DNA of 35,619 nucleotides from Candidatus Rokuibacteriota bacterium (GCA_003220315.1 QHSA01000066.1:1-35619); one strand, 5' to 3'; positions 17,933-27,424 are shown, counted from the first letter of the stretch. The notes: generated from the sequence alone by a model not told the origin. A program made the numbers and translations.

Positions 17933-18886
17933 ATGCCGGGCGCTGCCGCCGCGGGAGGGCCCGCGGCCGTGGTCGAGTGCGTACCGAACGTGAGCGAGGG
18001 CCGCGACCGTGCCCGCATCGACGCGCTGGCCTCGGCCATTCGCGCCGTCCCCGGCGTCACGCTCGCGAACGTCCACGCCGACCCGGACCACCATCGCTCG
18101 GTCATCACCTTTCTGGGCACGCCCGACGCGGTCGAAGGCGCCGCGCTCGCCCTGGCCGCGCGGGTCGTCACGCTCGTGGACATGCGCCACCACCGCGGAG
18201 TCCATCCGCGCGTCGGCGCCCTCGACGTGCTCCCGTTCACGCCGCTCGTCGGCGTCACGCTGGAGCAGACGGTCGCCCTCGCCCGGCGCGTGGGGCGGGC
18301 GATCGGCGAGCGCCACTCCCTGCCGGTCTACTACTACGGCCAGGCCGCCACGCGCCCGGGACGGGAGACGCCGCGGCGACTCCGCCGGGGCGAGTATGAA
18401 GGGCTGCCCGCGCGCCTGGCCTCGCCAGACGGCGCGCCCGACGACGGGCCGGCGCGGTTCGACGCGCGCTCGGGAGCCGTGCTCGTCGGCGCGCGCGGCC
18501 TGCTCGTGGCCTTCAACGTGTGGCTGGCGACGGACGACCTGACGATCGCGCGCGAGATCGCGCACGCGGTCCGCGAGTCGTCGGGCGGGCTCCCGGCGGT
18601 CCAGGCGATGGGCGTGCGCTTGGCGAGCCGCGGGATCGCGCAAGTCGCGATGAACCTCCTCGACTACCGCCGCACCTCGATCCCTCTCGCCTTCGATCGC
18701 GTCGTGGACGAGGCGCGCCGGCGCCACGCCCGGGTGAGCCGGAGCGAGCTCGTGGGGCTGGCGCCGCGTGCCGCGTTCGCCGGGCGCGCGCCCGAGAGCG
18801 TCGGGCTCGAAACCTTCACGCCGGAGCTCTGCCTCGACACCTACCTCGCGGCGCCCCGCGCACCCGGCGCGTCCCGCCTCGGCTAG
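17933..18886 (+). CDS. ftcD: Glutamate formimidoyltransferase
   Basis: Transfers the formimino group between formiminoglutamate and tetrahydrofolate (histidine degradation or one-carbon metabolism). The 317-residue protein begins with the family hallmark VECVPNVSEGRD. It continues with HADPDHHRSVITFLG, DMRHHRGVHPRVGALDVLPFTPL, VYYYGQAATRPGR and GVRLASRGIAQVAMNLLDY. Only the transferase domain is present; the cyclodeaminase domain of bifunctional FtcD is absent, as is usual in bacteria. ATG 17933 leaves a short low-complexity leader (PGAAAAGGPAA) before the domain. It diverges from the HypE-like gene with a 22-base gap. No hut genes are in the window. Confidence 0.92.
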   Translation: MPGAAAAGGPAAVVECVPNVSEGRDRARIDALASAIRAVPGVTLANVHADPDHHRSVITFLGTPDAVEGAALALAARVVTLVDMRHHRGVHPRVGALDVLPFTPLVGVTLEQTVALARRVGRAIGERHSLPVYYYGQAATRPGRETPRRLRRGEYEGLPARLASPDGAPDDGPARFDARSGAVLVGARGLLVAFNVWLATDDLTIAREIAHAVRESSGGLPAVQAMGVRLASRGIAQVAMNLLDYRRTSIPLAFDRVVDEARRRHARVSRSELVGLAPRAAFAGRAPESVGLETFTPELCLDTYLAAPRAPGASRLG

Positions 18887-18943
18887 GCGCGTGTCGCGTC
18901 AAAAGATCGCGGCTCGAGGCTCGAGCGCCCCCCTCCGAGGTTC

Positions 18944-19825
18944 CTATGACAAGAGCTTCAGGAGGTCGGCGGTCAGGTCATAGAGCTGGGCGCAGCCGGC
19001 CGGCCCCCCGAGGTGCGCCTGGACGCGCGTGCGCAGGGCCCCGTCGACCGTCTCGCCCAGCATCGCCGAGATCTTGCGCTGCGGCTCGGTGCAGATCCCC
19101 ATGTACGGCAGTCGCGGCGTCAGGTGCTCGGCGCTGACGATCGTGCCGCTCGCGAGGTCGATCTCGTAGGTGACCTCGAAGCCGTGGACGTTGTCGTGCA
19201 TCGAGTGGAACAGCCGCAGCCGGTCGTCGACGCGCTCGAGCCGCGCGACCTTCCGGCGCTCGAAGACGCGGCGCTGGCCCGGGCGGGGGCTGTAGAGCTC
19301 GGGCTGCATGGACGTCGCCACCGTGCCGGTTTCGAAGAGGGCCCGGCCCGCGTCGCTGTACGTGAAGCACGAGTTTGGCAGGTCGACCCAGCCGGTCGTG
19401 TCGAGCTGCCAGCACTCCCAGGCGTCGCCGCCCGCCGCGCGCGCGGCGCGCGCCCGCGGGAACTTCGCCACCTGCCGCGCGAGTCGCGCGATCTCGATGA
19501 CCGCGTCCAGCACGAGCGCAGCGCCCTCGCCCGCGCCGGTCGCCACGGCCACGCGCCCTGTGAGACCGCCCACCATCGGCGTGCCGGTGAGCCTCGAGAC
19601 GCCCTCGACCACGGTGGGCGCGACCCCGCCGGCGAGCGCACGGCAGCGCGCGTGTCGGATCTCGTAGGTCGGCGACGGGAGCGCAACCACCGCGACCTCC
19701 ACGGCGCGGTCGTCGTCCGAGAGGCTCACGGTGTGGGTGAACGCGTCCACGTGCGTGTTGTCGACCCACCCCTCCATGACGCGCTCGTAGCGGGCGCGGC
19801 CGCGCAGCAGCGGAGGCTCGTTCAC
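18944..19825 (-). CDS. DUF2889-like protein
   Basis: A 293-residue protein of unknown function. The C-terminal third (LPYMGICTEPQ...MLGETVDGALRTRVQAHLGGPAGCAQLYDLTADLLKLL) resembles DUF2889, with its conserved GxxGCxxL near the end. The N-terminal part (RARYERVMEGWVDN, EIRHARCRALAGG, LDAVIEIARLARQVAKFPRA) is the extended form I recall from related genomes. No signal peptide or membrane segment is seen. GTG 19825 overlaps the stop of the YHS-remnant frame (GTGA), tying it to the csoR-copA transcript. A link to copper is only by position. Family call is moderate. Confidence 0.65.
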   Translation of the reverse strand: MNEPPLLRGRARYERVMEGWVDNTHVDAFTHTVSLSDDDRAVEVAVVALPSPTYEIRHARCRALAGGVAPTVVEGVSRLTGTPMVGGLTGRVAVATGAGEGAALVLDAVIEIARLARQVAKFPRARAARAAGGDAWECWQLDTTGWVDLPNSCFTYSDAGRALFETGTVATSMQPELYSPRPGQRRVFERRKVARLERVDDRLRLFHSMHDNVHGFEVTYEIDLASGTIVSAEHLTPRLPYMGICTEPQRKISAMLGETVDGALRTRVQAHLGGPAGCAQLYDLTADLLKLLS

Positions 19826-19914
19826 GTGGCGGCGAGGTACTTCTCGGGGTTCGTGTCGGACGCCGCCGCCTTCGCGGGCTCCACGTTCATCGTGCAGACC
19901 GGATCAACCGCCAT
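19822..19914 (-). CDS. Truncated YHS-domain micro-ORF (30 codons)
   Basis: The peptide starts [18 protein letters not shown] and ends NPEKYLAAT. The start matches the opening of YHS metal-binding domains (DPVCGMxV). The end matches their close (ADPxKYL). The middle, with the YYFCSxxC metal-binding part, is missing, as if deleted in frame. Its ATG overlaps the copA 3' end by 11 bases and its TGA overlaps the GTG of the DUF2889 gene, so the frame is embedded in the coupling chain. Full YHS proteins often accompany copper ATPases. It could be a decayed gene kept as a coupling element, or a functional peptide with one Cys. Confidence 0.6.
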   Translation of the reverse strand: MAVDPVCTMNVEPAKAAASDTNPEKYLAAT

Positions 19915-22144
19915 CGTGTGGCCTCCAGCGCTTGAGCCTGAGACTGTTCGTGACGACCGACACGGACGAGAACGCCATCGCGGCGCCCGCCAGGATCGGC
20001 GAGAGCTGGACGCCCCAGAGAGGATAGAGCGCGCCGGCCGCGACGGGGATCAGGATCGTGTTGTACCCGAACGCCCAGACGAGGTTTTCTCGAATCACGC
20101 GGATCGTCCGCCGCGAGAGCTCGATCGCCGCGACGACTCCGACGAGATCGCCGCGCATGAGCGTCACGTCGGCGGCGTCGATCGCGACGTCCGTGCCCGA
20201 GCCCATGGCGATGCCGACCTCGGCCTGGGCGAGCGCGGGAGCGTCGTTGATCCCGTCGCCGACCATCGCGACGCGGCGCCCCTCCGCCTGGAGGGCCCTG
20301 ATCTCGCGCGCCTTGTCCTCGGGAAGCACCTCGGCGAGCACGCGGTCCAGGCGCGCCTGGCGCGCGATCGCCTCGGCCGTCAGGCGGTGGTCGCCCGTGA
20401 GCATCGCGACGCTCACGCCGAGGCGCTTGAGGGCCGCGACGGCGCGCGTCGCGTCGGGCTTCGGCACGTCGGCGGCGGCGATCACGCCGAGGAGCCGACC
20501 AGCGAAGGCGAGGTAGACGGCCGTCTTGCCCTCGGCGGCGAGCTCCCGGACCCGCCCGGCGAGGAGCCTCACGTCGATCCCGCGCGCGTCCATCAGCGTT
20601 CGGTTGCCGAGGAGCACGCGACCGTCCGTGGCCATCGCGTCGATCCCCCGTCCCGGCACCGTCGTGAACTCGGGGATCGGCGGCAGCGCGAGCCCGCGCT
20701 CCTTGGCGCGCGCGACGATCGCCTCGCCCAGCGGATGCTCGGAGGCCTGCTCCACCGCGGCGGCGAGCGCCAGGATCTCGTCCTCGCTCGCCGCTCCGAC
20801 CGGGACGACGTCGGTGACGACGGGACGGCCGACGGTGAGCGTCCCGGTCTTATCGAACACGACCGTGTCGACCCGATGGAGCAGCTCGAGTGCCGCCGCG
20901 CTCTTGATGAGCACTCCGAACTCGGCGCCGCGACCCGTGCCGACCATGATCGCGGTCGGCGTCGCGAGCCCCATCGCACAGGGGCACGCGATCACGAGGA
21001 CGGCGACCGCGTTGGTGAGGGCCACGAGGCCGGCAGGCTCGGGGCCGACGAGCCACCACGCGACGAACGTGAGCGCCGCGATCACCAGCACGATCGGCAC
21101 GAAGACCGCCGCGACCCGGTCCGCCAGACGCTGGATGGGCGCGCGGGAGCCCTGAGCCTCGGCCACGAGCTTGATGATCCGTGCCAGGGTCGTCTCGCTG
21201 CCGACCCGCGCGGCGCGAAAGACGAAGGTCCCCGTTCGGTTGACGGTGCCGGCGAAGACCTTCGCCTCCGGCGCCTTCTCGACGGGGAGGCTCTCGCCCG
21301 TCAGCATGGACTCGTCCACCGTGGACGCGCCTTCGGTGACCACCCCGTCCACCGGCACGCGCTCGCCCGGCCGGATGCGAACGAAGTCGCCGACGCGCAC
21401 CGCCGCGGTGGGGACGTCGGCCTCCACGCCGTCGCGAATGACCCGCGCGGTGCGCGGCGCCAGCGTCATCAACTTCCGAATGGCCTCGGAGGTGCGGCTA
21501 CGGGCGCGCGCCTCGAGCCACCGGCCGAGGACGACCAGCGTGATCACCACCGCGCTCACGTCGTAGTACGTCATCGCGCCATGCGACACGAAGGCGTGGG
21601 GCCAGAGCGTCACGGCGACGCTTCCGAGATAGGCCGCGTTCGTGCCAATCGACACGAGCGTCGCCATGCTGGCCGTGCGATAGCGGAGGTCGTGGACGAA
21701 GCCCCGATGGAATTGCCATCCGACCCAGACCTGCACGGGCGTCGTGAGGACGAGCTGGAGCCACGGGTTCTGGAGCAGGGCCGGCACCCAGGGAACGACG
21801 TGTGGCATGCCGCCCAGGAGCACCGGCGCCGACAGGACGGCGCCGACGACGAACCTCACTTTCTCCCGGCGCAGGGCGGCCTCGCGCGCGGCGCGCTCAC
21901 CGTCGACCGCCTCGCCCGGCACGGGCTCTGGGCGCGGCTCGGCCAGTTCGTAGCCGGCGGCGGCGACCGCCTCGCGGAGGCGCACCAGATCCGTTCGCGC
22001 GGGATCGAAGGCGACGGTCGCCTGTTCCGTCGCGAGGTTCACCGAGGCTGACTCCACGCCCGCCATGGCGGTGAGCGCGCGCTCGACCTTGCCGACGCAC
22101 GCCGCGCAGTGCATCCCGCGGACGGGCGCGGTGATCCGCTCCAT
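19904..22144 (-). CDS. copA: Copper-translocating P1B-type ATPase
   Basis: Exports Cu(I) across the cytoplasmic membrane. The 746-residue protein has one N-terminal heavy-metal-binding domain ([12 protein letters not shown], Cys13/Cys16). Next come membrane helices, the TGES actuator motif, and the channel motif CPC (Cys387-Pro-Cys389) in [14 protein letters not shown]. The phosphorylated Asp431 lies in DKTGTLT, followed by SEHPLGEAI (HP motif), MLTGDH and [21 protein letters not shown]. The last helices carry YN and [15 protein letters not shown], typical of CopA. ATG 22144 overlaps the csoR stop by one base (TGATG), so copA is translated with its repressor. The frame stays open upstream, but the metal-binding domain fixes the start. 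Confidence 0.96.
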   Translation of the reverse strand: MERITAPVRGMHCAACVGKVERALTAMAGVESASVNLATEQATVAFDPARTDLVRLREAVAAAGYELAEPRPEPVPGEAVDGERAAREAALRREKVRFVVGAVLSAPVLLGGMPHVVPWVPALLQNPWLQLVLTTPVQVWVGWQFHRGFVHDLRYRTASMATLVSIGTNAAYLGSVAVTLWPHAFVSHGAMTYYDVSAVVITLVVLGRWLEARARSRTSEAIRKLMTLAPRTARVIRDGVEADVPTAAVRVGDFVRIRPGERVPVDGVVTEGASTVDESMLTGESLPVEKAPEAKVFAGTVNRTGTFVFRAARVGSETTLARIIKLVAEAQGSRAPIQRLADRVAAVFVPIVLVIAALTFVAWWLVGPEPAGLVALTNAVAVLVIACPCAMGLATPTAIMVGTGRGAEFGVLIKSAAALELLHRVDTVVFDKTGTLTVGRPVVTDVVPVGAASEDEILALAAAVEQASEHPLGEAIVARAKERGLALPPIPEFTTVPGRGIDAMATDGRVLLGNRTLMDARGIDVRLLAGRVRELAAEGKTAVYLAFAGRLLGVIAAADVPKPDATRAVAALKRLGVSVAMLTGDHRLTAEAIARQARLDRVLAEVLPEDKAREIRALQAEGRRVAMVGDGINDAPALAQAEVGIAMGSGTDVAIDAADVTLMRGDLVGVVAAIELSRRTIRVIRENLVWAFGYNTILIPVAAGALYPLWGVQLSPILAGAAMAFSSVSVVTNSLRLKRWRPHDGG

Positions 22145-22425
22145 CACTTCCCCCTGAATCGGGCGAAGACGTCGAGGAGCTCGCCGATCTTCTGCTGCCG
22201 CTCGCTCCTCGAGCCAGAGCGCATGGCGTCGGCCACGCACGACTCGATGTGGCGGCCCAGCAGGAGCTTTTCGACCTGCTCGAGCGCGCCCTGGACGGCG
22301 GCGACCTGCATCAGGATGTCGACGCAGTACGCCTCGTTGTCGACCATCCGCTGGAGCCCCTGCACCTGCCCCTCGATCCGGCGGAGCCGTCCCAGGACCT
22401 TGGCCTTCGTCTCCTCGTTGATCAC
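22144..22425 (-). CDS. csoR: Copper-sensing repressor of the CsoR family
   Basis: A 93-residue all-helical DNA-binding repressor that releases DNA on binding Cu(I). Cys34, His59 and Cys63 form the Cys-His-Cys copper site ([10 protein letters not shown] and RHIESCV), spaced as in known CsoR. The family core [18 protein letters not shown] is complete. GTG 22425 is chosen over the upstream in-frame ATG at 22473, because a promoter (22445-22473) and operator (22431-22445) occupy the intervening DNA. It controls itself and copA, the YHS remnant and the DUF2889 gene. Confidence 0.93.
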   Translation of the reverse strand: MINEETKAKVLGRLRRIEGQVQGLQRMVDNEAYCVDILMQVAAVQGALEQVEKLLLGRHIESCVADAMRSGSRSERQQKIGELLDVFARFRGK

Positions 22426-22430
22426 GCCTA

Positions 22431-22445
22431 TACCCCCTGGGGGTA
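22431..22445. promoter_or_regulatory. CsoR operator palindrome
   Basis: A perfect 15-base palindrome, TACCCCCTGGGGGTA, of the G/C-tract type used by CsoR/RcnR-like regulators. It overlaps the last base of the -10 box and the expected transcription start, and lies five bases before the csoR GTG. Binding here would block the promoter. Confidence 0.8.
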
Positions 22446-22473
22446 GTATCCCTCCCCGCGACCGGGGCGTCAA
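22445..22473 (-). promoter_or_regulatory. csoR-copA promoter
   Basis: On the minus strand there is TTGACG (22473-22468), a 17-base spacer and GATACT (22450-22445). The predicted start falls inside the operator, leaving a leader of about a dozen bases. Good sigma-70 match and spacing, and placement by the operator supports it. Confidence 0.7.
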
Positions 22474-22526
22474 CTCGACGGGGCGGGTCCAGAGCGGTGA
22501 CGGGGGCGGGCGCGGTGGTCACCGGC

Positions 22527-22904
22527 TCACAGGTCGAAGAGCGACGGTTGTTCCGTGGTCGAGACGGGCGTGCGCCGAGACCCGACGACGCCCTTCTTTC
22601 CCTTCGTCGCCCTCTTCCTCGCCGCGTCGGCGGGCGCGGGCCTGGGGAGCTTCCACCCTTTCTGGTGGGCGATGCGGTCGCCCTGCTTGATCGCGAGGAG
22701 ATCGATGAGCCGCGCGAGGGGGTTCGAGAGCAGCATCAGGTACCGCTCCCAGTAGCGCGGTGAGTGGGCGAGGGTGCGCATCTGGTCGAGCGCGAGCGAG
22801 AGCGCGGTGCGGTCGCCCTTCCGCGCCGCGAGGCGGAGGTTGGCGAGGATCTTCCCCTGGTTGATCCGCGAGGGAGGCGTGCGCGCCGTCCGCTGGCGCG
22901 TCAC
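22527..22904 (-). CDS. Small basic protein with clamp-binding-like C-terminus
   Basis: A 125-residue protein I do not recognise. GTG 22904 overlaps the rng stop (GTGA). The N-terminal 85 residues are helical ([58 protein letters not shown]). They are followed by a Lys/Arg-rich linker ([10 protein letters not shown]) and the last residues EQPSLFDL. That end fits the beta-sliding-clamp peptide pattern QxxLF at a free C-terminus, where such peptides usually sit. The linker could bind nucleic acid. Position after RNase G suggests RNA or replication-linked work, but this is inference. Confidence 0.6.
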   Translation of the reverse strand: MTRQRTARTPPSRINQGKILANLRLAARKGDRTALSLALDQMRTLAHSPRYWERYLMLLSNPLARLIDLLAIKQGDRIAHQKGWKLPRPAPADAARKRATKGKKGVVGSRRTPVSTTEQPSLFDL

Positions 22905-24463
22905 TGAACGGCGTCGACGCCGCCCGTGCGCACCCGGACCTCGTACGCCTCGCGGTCGGGCTGGTTCGGGACCGCCTGGACCGTGACCTTGCGGTCGATG
23001 ATCGCGCCGAGTCGCTCGACCGCCTGGGCTCCGTCGCCCTCGAGGTAGCGCGCGACGTCGGGATGCACACGCACGACGACCTCGCGCCCCGGCGGCGCGT
23101 CGGGGGCCGCGGCCTTCGCGCGGACCGCGCGAAAGATCTCCTCGGCCAGCGTCGCCTCGGCCTTGATGACGCCGCTGCCCCGGCAGGTGGGGCACTGCAT
23201 CGAGAGGAGCGCGCGGAGATCCTGGCGCACACGCTTGCGCGTCATCTCGACCAGCCCGAGCTCGGAGATCTGCAGCACGTTGGTGCGCGCCTTGTCCTCC
23301 GCGAGGGCGCGCTTGAGCGCCTTGAAGACCTGCTCGCGGTGCTCCTCGCGCTCCATGTCGATGAAGTCGATGATGATGATCCCGCCCAGATCGCGCAACC
23401 GGATCTGGCGCACGACCTCGCCCACGGCCTCCAGATTGATCTTGAGGACGGTCTGCTCGAAGTCGCGCTTGCCGACGTACTTGCCCGTGTTCACGTCGAT
23501 CGACACGAGCGCCTCGGTGTGGTCGATGACGATGTAGCCGCCCGACTTGAGCCAGACGCGTCGCCGGAGGGCCTTCTCGATGTCTTTCTCGATGCCGAAC
23601 GCCTCGAACACGGGCTGGCGGTCCTCGTGGAGCCGCACCCGCTCGGCGAGCGCCGGCACTAGCGTCTCGACGTAGCCGAGGCATTTGTCGTAGACCTCCT
23701 TCGCGTCCACGACGAACTCGTCCACGTCCGGTGAGAGGAGGTCGCGCACGACACGGAAGGTCAGGTCCCCCTCCTCATGGAGCGCCGCGGGCGCCGCGGC
23801 CGACTCGAAGCGCGCCTGGATCTGCGCCCAGAGGCGGCTCAGGAACTCGATGTCGTTCGCGAACTCGGCCTCGCCCTTGCCTTCCGCGTTCGTTCGCAGG
23901 ATGAACCCGCCCGGCGGAAGCGGGATGGCGCGGAGCGCCGCACGGAGCCGGTCCCGCTCGCGCTCGTCGCGGATCCGGCGCGAGACGCCGATATGGCGGG
24001 CCTGGGGCATGTACACCAGGTAGCGGCCGGGCAGGGAGATGAAGGCGGTGATGCGCGCGCCCTTCGTGCCGAGCGGTTCCTTGGACACCTGCACGAGGAC
24101 CGCCTGGCCCTTCCGCAGCATGTCCTCGATCGGGGGCGCCGCCGCCTCCCGCCGTGCCTCAAGCTCCTCGACGTCCACGTCCGCGTCGCCCTCCTCGTCG
24201 CCGCCCGCGAGCATGGCACGCGCGTAGTCGCCCAGGTTGGTGGTGTAGTCGCCGGCGTAGAGGAACGCGTCCTTGTGGAGTCCGATGTCGACGAACGCCG
24301 CCTGCATGCCGGGCAGCACGTTCGTCACGACGCCCTTGTACACGCTCCCGACGATCGAGCGGTGCCGGTGGCGCTCGAGGTAGAGCTCGGTGAGGAGATT
24401 ACCCTCCTGAACCCCGACGCGCGTTTCGGTCAGGCCGGCGTTGACGACGATCCGTTTGCCCAC
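22901..24463 (-). CDS. rng: Ribonuclease G (Rne/Rng family)
   Basis: An endoribonuclease for rRNA maturation and mRNA decay. The 520-residue protein has the N-terminal RNase-H-like start KRIVVNAGLTETRVGV. An S1 domain follows (SIVGSVYKGVVTNVLPGMQAAFVDIG) with an acidic insert (GGDEEGDADVDVEELEA). The catalytic block contains Asp323 (SIDVNTGKYVG) and the DFIDME motif. The zinc-link motif CPTCRGSG is used in dimerisation. There is no long RNase E-type C-terminal scaffold. GTG 24463 has GAGG upstream. It follows rodA by 54 bases, placing it downstream of the mre-mrd genes, an order also known in E. coli (mreBCD then rng nearby). Confidence 0.95.
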   Translation of the reverse strand: MGKRIVVNAGLTETRVGVQEGNLLTELYLERHRHRSIVGSVYKGVVTNVLPGMQAAFVDIGLHKDAFLYAGDYTTNLGDYARAMLAGGDEEGDADVDVEELEARREAAAPPIEDMLRKGQAVLVQVSKEPLGTKGARITAFISLPGRYLVYMPQARHIGVSRRIRDERERDRLRAALRAIPLPPGGFILRTNAEGKGEAEFANDIEFLSRLWAQIQARFESAAAPAALHEEGDLTFRVVRDLLSPDVDEFVVDAKEVYDKCLGYVETLVPALAERVRLHEDRQPVFEAFGIEKDIEKALRRRVWLKSGGYIVIDHTEALVSIDVNTGKYVGKRDFEQTVLKINLEAVGEVVRQIRLRDLGGIIIIDFIDMEREEHREQVFKALKRALAEDKARTNVLQISELGLVEMTRKRVRQDLRALLSMQCPTCRGSGVIKAEATLAEEIFRAVRAKAAAPDAPPGREVVVRVHPDVARYLEGDGAQAVERLGAIIDRKVTVQAVPNQPDREAYEVRVRTGGVDAVQ

Positions 24464-24517
24464 GGCAGCACCTCGCTGACGCGCCGAACGGCGCCGGGAG
24501 CGCGCGCGCGTCGCGTC

Positions 24518-25609
24518 TCATTGGAACTGCCGCATCCGGACCGAGAGGAGGAGCCCGATCGCCACCAGGGAGGCGAGCATCGAGGAGCCGCCGTAGCTCA
24601 TGAGCGGCAGCGGGATCCCGACGACGGGCAGGAGCCCGGTCACCATGCCCACGTTGATCATCACCTGCACCGCCAGGAGCGACGTCAGGCCGAGCGCCAC
24701 GAGCCGTCCGACCGGCTCGCGCGACGAGGCCGCGATGTCGAATCCGCGGAGGAGGAGCAGGAGGTAACACGTGAGCAGCGCGAGACATCCGACGAACCCC
24801 CACGTCTCGGCGAACACGGCGAAGACGAAATCCGTATGACGCTCCGGGAGGAACGCGAGCCGGCTCTGCGTCGCGCCGGCCACGCCCTTGCCCAGGAGCT
24901 GACCCGAGCCAATCGCGATCTTCGCCTGGATCACGTTGTACGCGCTCCCGAGGGGATCGCGGAACGGGTCCAGGAACACCAGGATGCGTTCGCGCTGGTA
25001 GTCCTTCAGCACGAGCCACGCCAGGGGCAGCGCCGCGAACCCGGCGGCGAGGGCGCCGCCCAGGAGCCGGAGCCGGAGGCCGGCACCGATCAGGAGGACC
25101 ATCAGCACGGGGAAGAGCAGCAGCGCGGTGCCCAGGTCCGGCTGCTTGATGATGAGCACGAAGGGCACCGCGGCAATCGGCAGCGTCATCGCGAGCGTGG
25201 CCCGGCCCGCGGGCTGCGCCCAGCGGGAGGTGATCACCCACACCGTCATGAGGACGAAGGCGACCTTGAAAAGCTCCGACGGCTGGACGGACAGCGGGCC
25301 GAGCACGATCCATCGCCGCGCGCCCGACACCGCGCGCCCAAAGGCGTAGACCAGCGCCAGCCCGACGAGCCCCAGGAGGTACAGGGCGGGCGCGGCACGC
25401 ACGAGCCGCCGATAGTCGAGGCTCGCAACCGTGAGGAGCGCGAGCAGGCCGACGCCGAACCACGCGGCCTGGCGCACCGCGATCACGCCGGCGGCGCGCC
25501 CCACGCTGAGGGTCGCGAGCGTCATCACGCTCATGAGGACGAGCGCGCAGGCGGCCGTGAGCAGCACCCAGTCGACGTTCTGGAACAGGCGGCGGTCGAC
25601 GTGCAGCAT
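24518..25609 (-). CDS. rodA: Rod-shape SEDS glycosyltransferase
   Basis: A SEDS-family peptidoglycan polymerase that works with PBP2 in sidewall synthesis. The 363-residue protein has about ten membrane segments. It carries the family blocks GARRWIVLGPLSVQPSELFKVAFVL, IIKQPDLGTALLL (the key region around the Asp), IAIGSGQLLGKG, FLPERHTDFVFAVFAETWGF and VGIPLPLMSYGGSSMLA. ATG 25609 overlaps the mrdA stop (TGATG), matching the conserved mrdA-rodA order. Confidence 0.95.
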   Translation of the reverse strand: MLHVDRRLFQNVDWVLLTAACALVLMSVMTLATLSVGRAAGVIAVRQAAWFGVGLLALLTVASLDYRRLVRAAPALYLLGLVGLALVYAFGRAVSGARRWIVLGPLSVQPSELFKVAFVLMTVWVITSRWAQPAGRATLAMTLPIAAVPFVLIIKQPDLGTALLLFPVLMVLLIGAGLRLRLLGGALAAGFAALPLAWLVLKDYQRERILVFLDPFRDPLGSAYNVIQAKIAIGSGQLLGKGVAGATQSRLAFLPERHTDFVFAVFAETWGFVGCLALLTCYLLLLLRGFDIAASSREPVGRLVALGLTSLLAVQVMINVGMVTGLLPVVGIPLPLMSYGGSSMLASLVAIGLLLSVRMRQFQ

Positions 25610-27414
25610 CAGCCGCGAACCTCGATCGCCGCGACCTTCTCGAAGAAGATCGCGTTCAGGATCTTCCGCGCGATCGGCGCGGCGACCTCGCCGCCCCGGC
25701 CGCCGCGTTCGGCGAGCACGACCACGACGACCTCGGGGTCCTTCACGGGCGCGAACGCGGCGAACCACGCGGTGTCCTGGCCGAGCGCCGCCTTCGACTT
25801 CCCGATGAGCTGCGCGGTGCCGGTCTTGCCCGCGATGTCGAGCCCGGGAATGCGAGCCGCGGCGCCGGTGCCGTCGTTCACCGCCGCCAACAGGCTCCGG
25901 CGCAGGAACTCCCACACGACCGGGGAGAGCTCCACGTGGCCGTTGACCTGACCGGCGTCGCTGTACAGCACGCCGCTCTCGGGCCGCTCGATCCGCTGCA
26001 CGATCCGTGGGCGCCAGAGCACGCCACCGTTCGCCACCGCGGCCATGAAGCGCGCGACCTGCGTCGGCGTGACCAGCACGGCGCCCTGGCCGATCGAGAG
26101 GTTGACCGTCTCGCCCAGGGGCCAGGTGCGGCGCGCGGGCCGCGGCACCAGGCCGAACTTCTCGCCCTGGAGCTCGATCCCGGTCGATGCGCCGAAGCCG
26201 AAGGCGCGCGCGTAGCGCACGATGGTCGTGCCGCCGATCTTCAGGCCCGCGTGGTAGAAGAAGATGTTGCACGACTGCACGATCGCGCGCTTCAGGTCGA
26301 CCGTGCCGTGGCCGCCCTCCTTCCAGTCCCTGAACGTCTGCGGGCCCAGTTGGAACTCGCCGGTACAGTGGGTCGACTCGCCCGGCGTGAGCGAGCCCTC
26401 CTGCAGGCCGGCCGCCGCGACGAGGATCTTGAAGATGGAGGCCGGCGCGTACTGGCCCTGGACCGCCCGGTTCATGAGCGGGAAGTGCGGGTCCTGGACC
26501 ACGCGCAGCCACGCGCTCCGATCGATCGACTCCGTGAAGCGGTCGACGTCGAAGGCGGGCGTCGAGACCATCGCCAGGAGATCGCCGTTGCGTGGATCCA
26601 TCACGACGACCGCGCCCGTGTGCCCTTCCATCGCCCCTTCCGCGGCCTCCTGAATGCGACGGTCCACGGTGGTGATCACCTGCGCGCCCGAGCGCGGCTC
26701 GCTCTGCTGGATCAGGCGCACGGGGCGGCCCATCGCGTCGACCTCGATACGCTCGCCGCCGTCCTGGCCGCGCAGGTACTCGTCGAGCAGCCGCTCGAGG
26801 CCGCTCTGGCCGACCATCTCGCCGCGCCGGTACCGGCCCTGTTTGAGCTGGTCGTCGCTCGCCTCGCGGACGTACCCGAGCAGGTGCGCGGCGAAGCGGC
26901 CGGTCGGGTACACGCGTTGCGGCTCGACCTCGGTGATCACGCCCGGGAGCTCGAGCTTCCACTCCTCCACCTTCGCGACGTCCTGCAGCGTGAGGCCGCG
27001 ACGCACGCGAACGGGCAGGAACGAGTCGGTCTGCACGCGGGCGACCGCGTCCTGGAGCTCCCGGTAGGGGATGCGCAGGAGCGAGGCCACGCGGCCCAGC
27101 ACCGCGTCGCGGCTCTCCGTGTCGCGCGGCAGCTCACGGGGGATCAAGGAGAGCGTGAACGCCGGGCGGTTGTCGACGAGCGGCGCGCCGTTGCGGTCGA
27201 ACAGGACGCCGCGCGGCGCCGCGATCGGGCGGATCCGGATCCGGTTCCGGTCCGAGGCGTCGAGGAAGCGTCCGCCCTCCAGCACCTGGAGATACCAGAG
27301 CTGCCCGATGATGACGACAAACGCCACCGTGACCGCGACCGCCATCGCCAGGATGCGCTGCTGCACGGCGTCGCGGCGCCCGGGCATGCGGCGGCGGCCG
27401 AAGACGCGGCTCAC
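25609..27414 (-). CDS. mrdA: Penicillin-binding protein 2
   Basis: A class B transpeptidase for cell elongation. The 601-residue protein has one N-terminal membrane anchor (about residues 21-42) and the PBP dimerisation domain (RGVLFDRNGAPLVDNRPAF). The transpeptidase domain has Ser326 in SIFK (SxxK), SCN (Ser381-Asn383) and KTGTAQ (Lys530). GQSGLERLLDEYLRG marks the non-catalytic module. GTG 27414 is used; ATG 27387 (MPGRRDAV) is an alternative. mreD ends 11 bases upstream and rodA overlaps the end. Confidence 0.95.
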   Translation of the reverse strand: MSRVFGRRRMPGRRDAVQQRILAMAVAVTVAFVVIIGQLWYLQVLEGGRFLDASDRNRIRIRPIAAPRGVLFDRNGAPLVDNRPAFTLSLIPRELPRDTESRDAVLGRVASLLRIPYRELQDAVARVQTDSFLPVRVRRGLTLQDVAKVEEWKLELPGVITEVEPQRVYPTGRFAAHLLGYVREASDDQLKQGRYRRGEMVGQSGLERLLDEYLRGQDGGERIEVDAMGRPVRLIQQSEPRSGAQVITTVDRRIQEAAEGAMEGHTGAVVVMDPRNGDLLAMVSTPAFDVDRFTESIDRSAWLRVVQDPHFPLMNRAVQGQYAPASIFKILVAAAGLQEGSLTPGESTHCTGEFQLGPQTFRDWKEGGHGTVDLKRAIVQSCNIFFYHAGLKIGGTTIVRYARAFGFGASTGIELQGEKFGLVPRPARRTWPLGETVNLSIGQGAVLVTPTQVARFMAAVANGGVLWRPRIVQRIERPESGVLYSDAGQVNGHVELSPVVWEFLRRSLLAAVNDGTGAAARIPGLDIAGKTGTAQLIGKSKAALGQDTAWFAAFAPVKDPEVVVVVLAERGGRGGEVAAPIARKILNAIFFEKVAAIEVRG

Positions 27415-27424
27415 GAGGAGAGGC

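Noticed and set aside
19013-22051. A 1012-codon open frame on the plus strand
   Set aside because: It lies antisense to DUF2889 and copA and is an effect of GC-rich codon use. The opposite strand has clear catalytic motifs and this frame has none.
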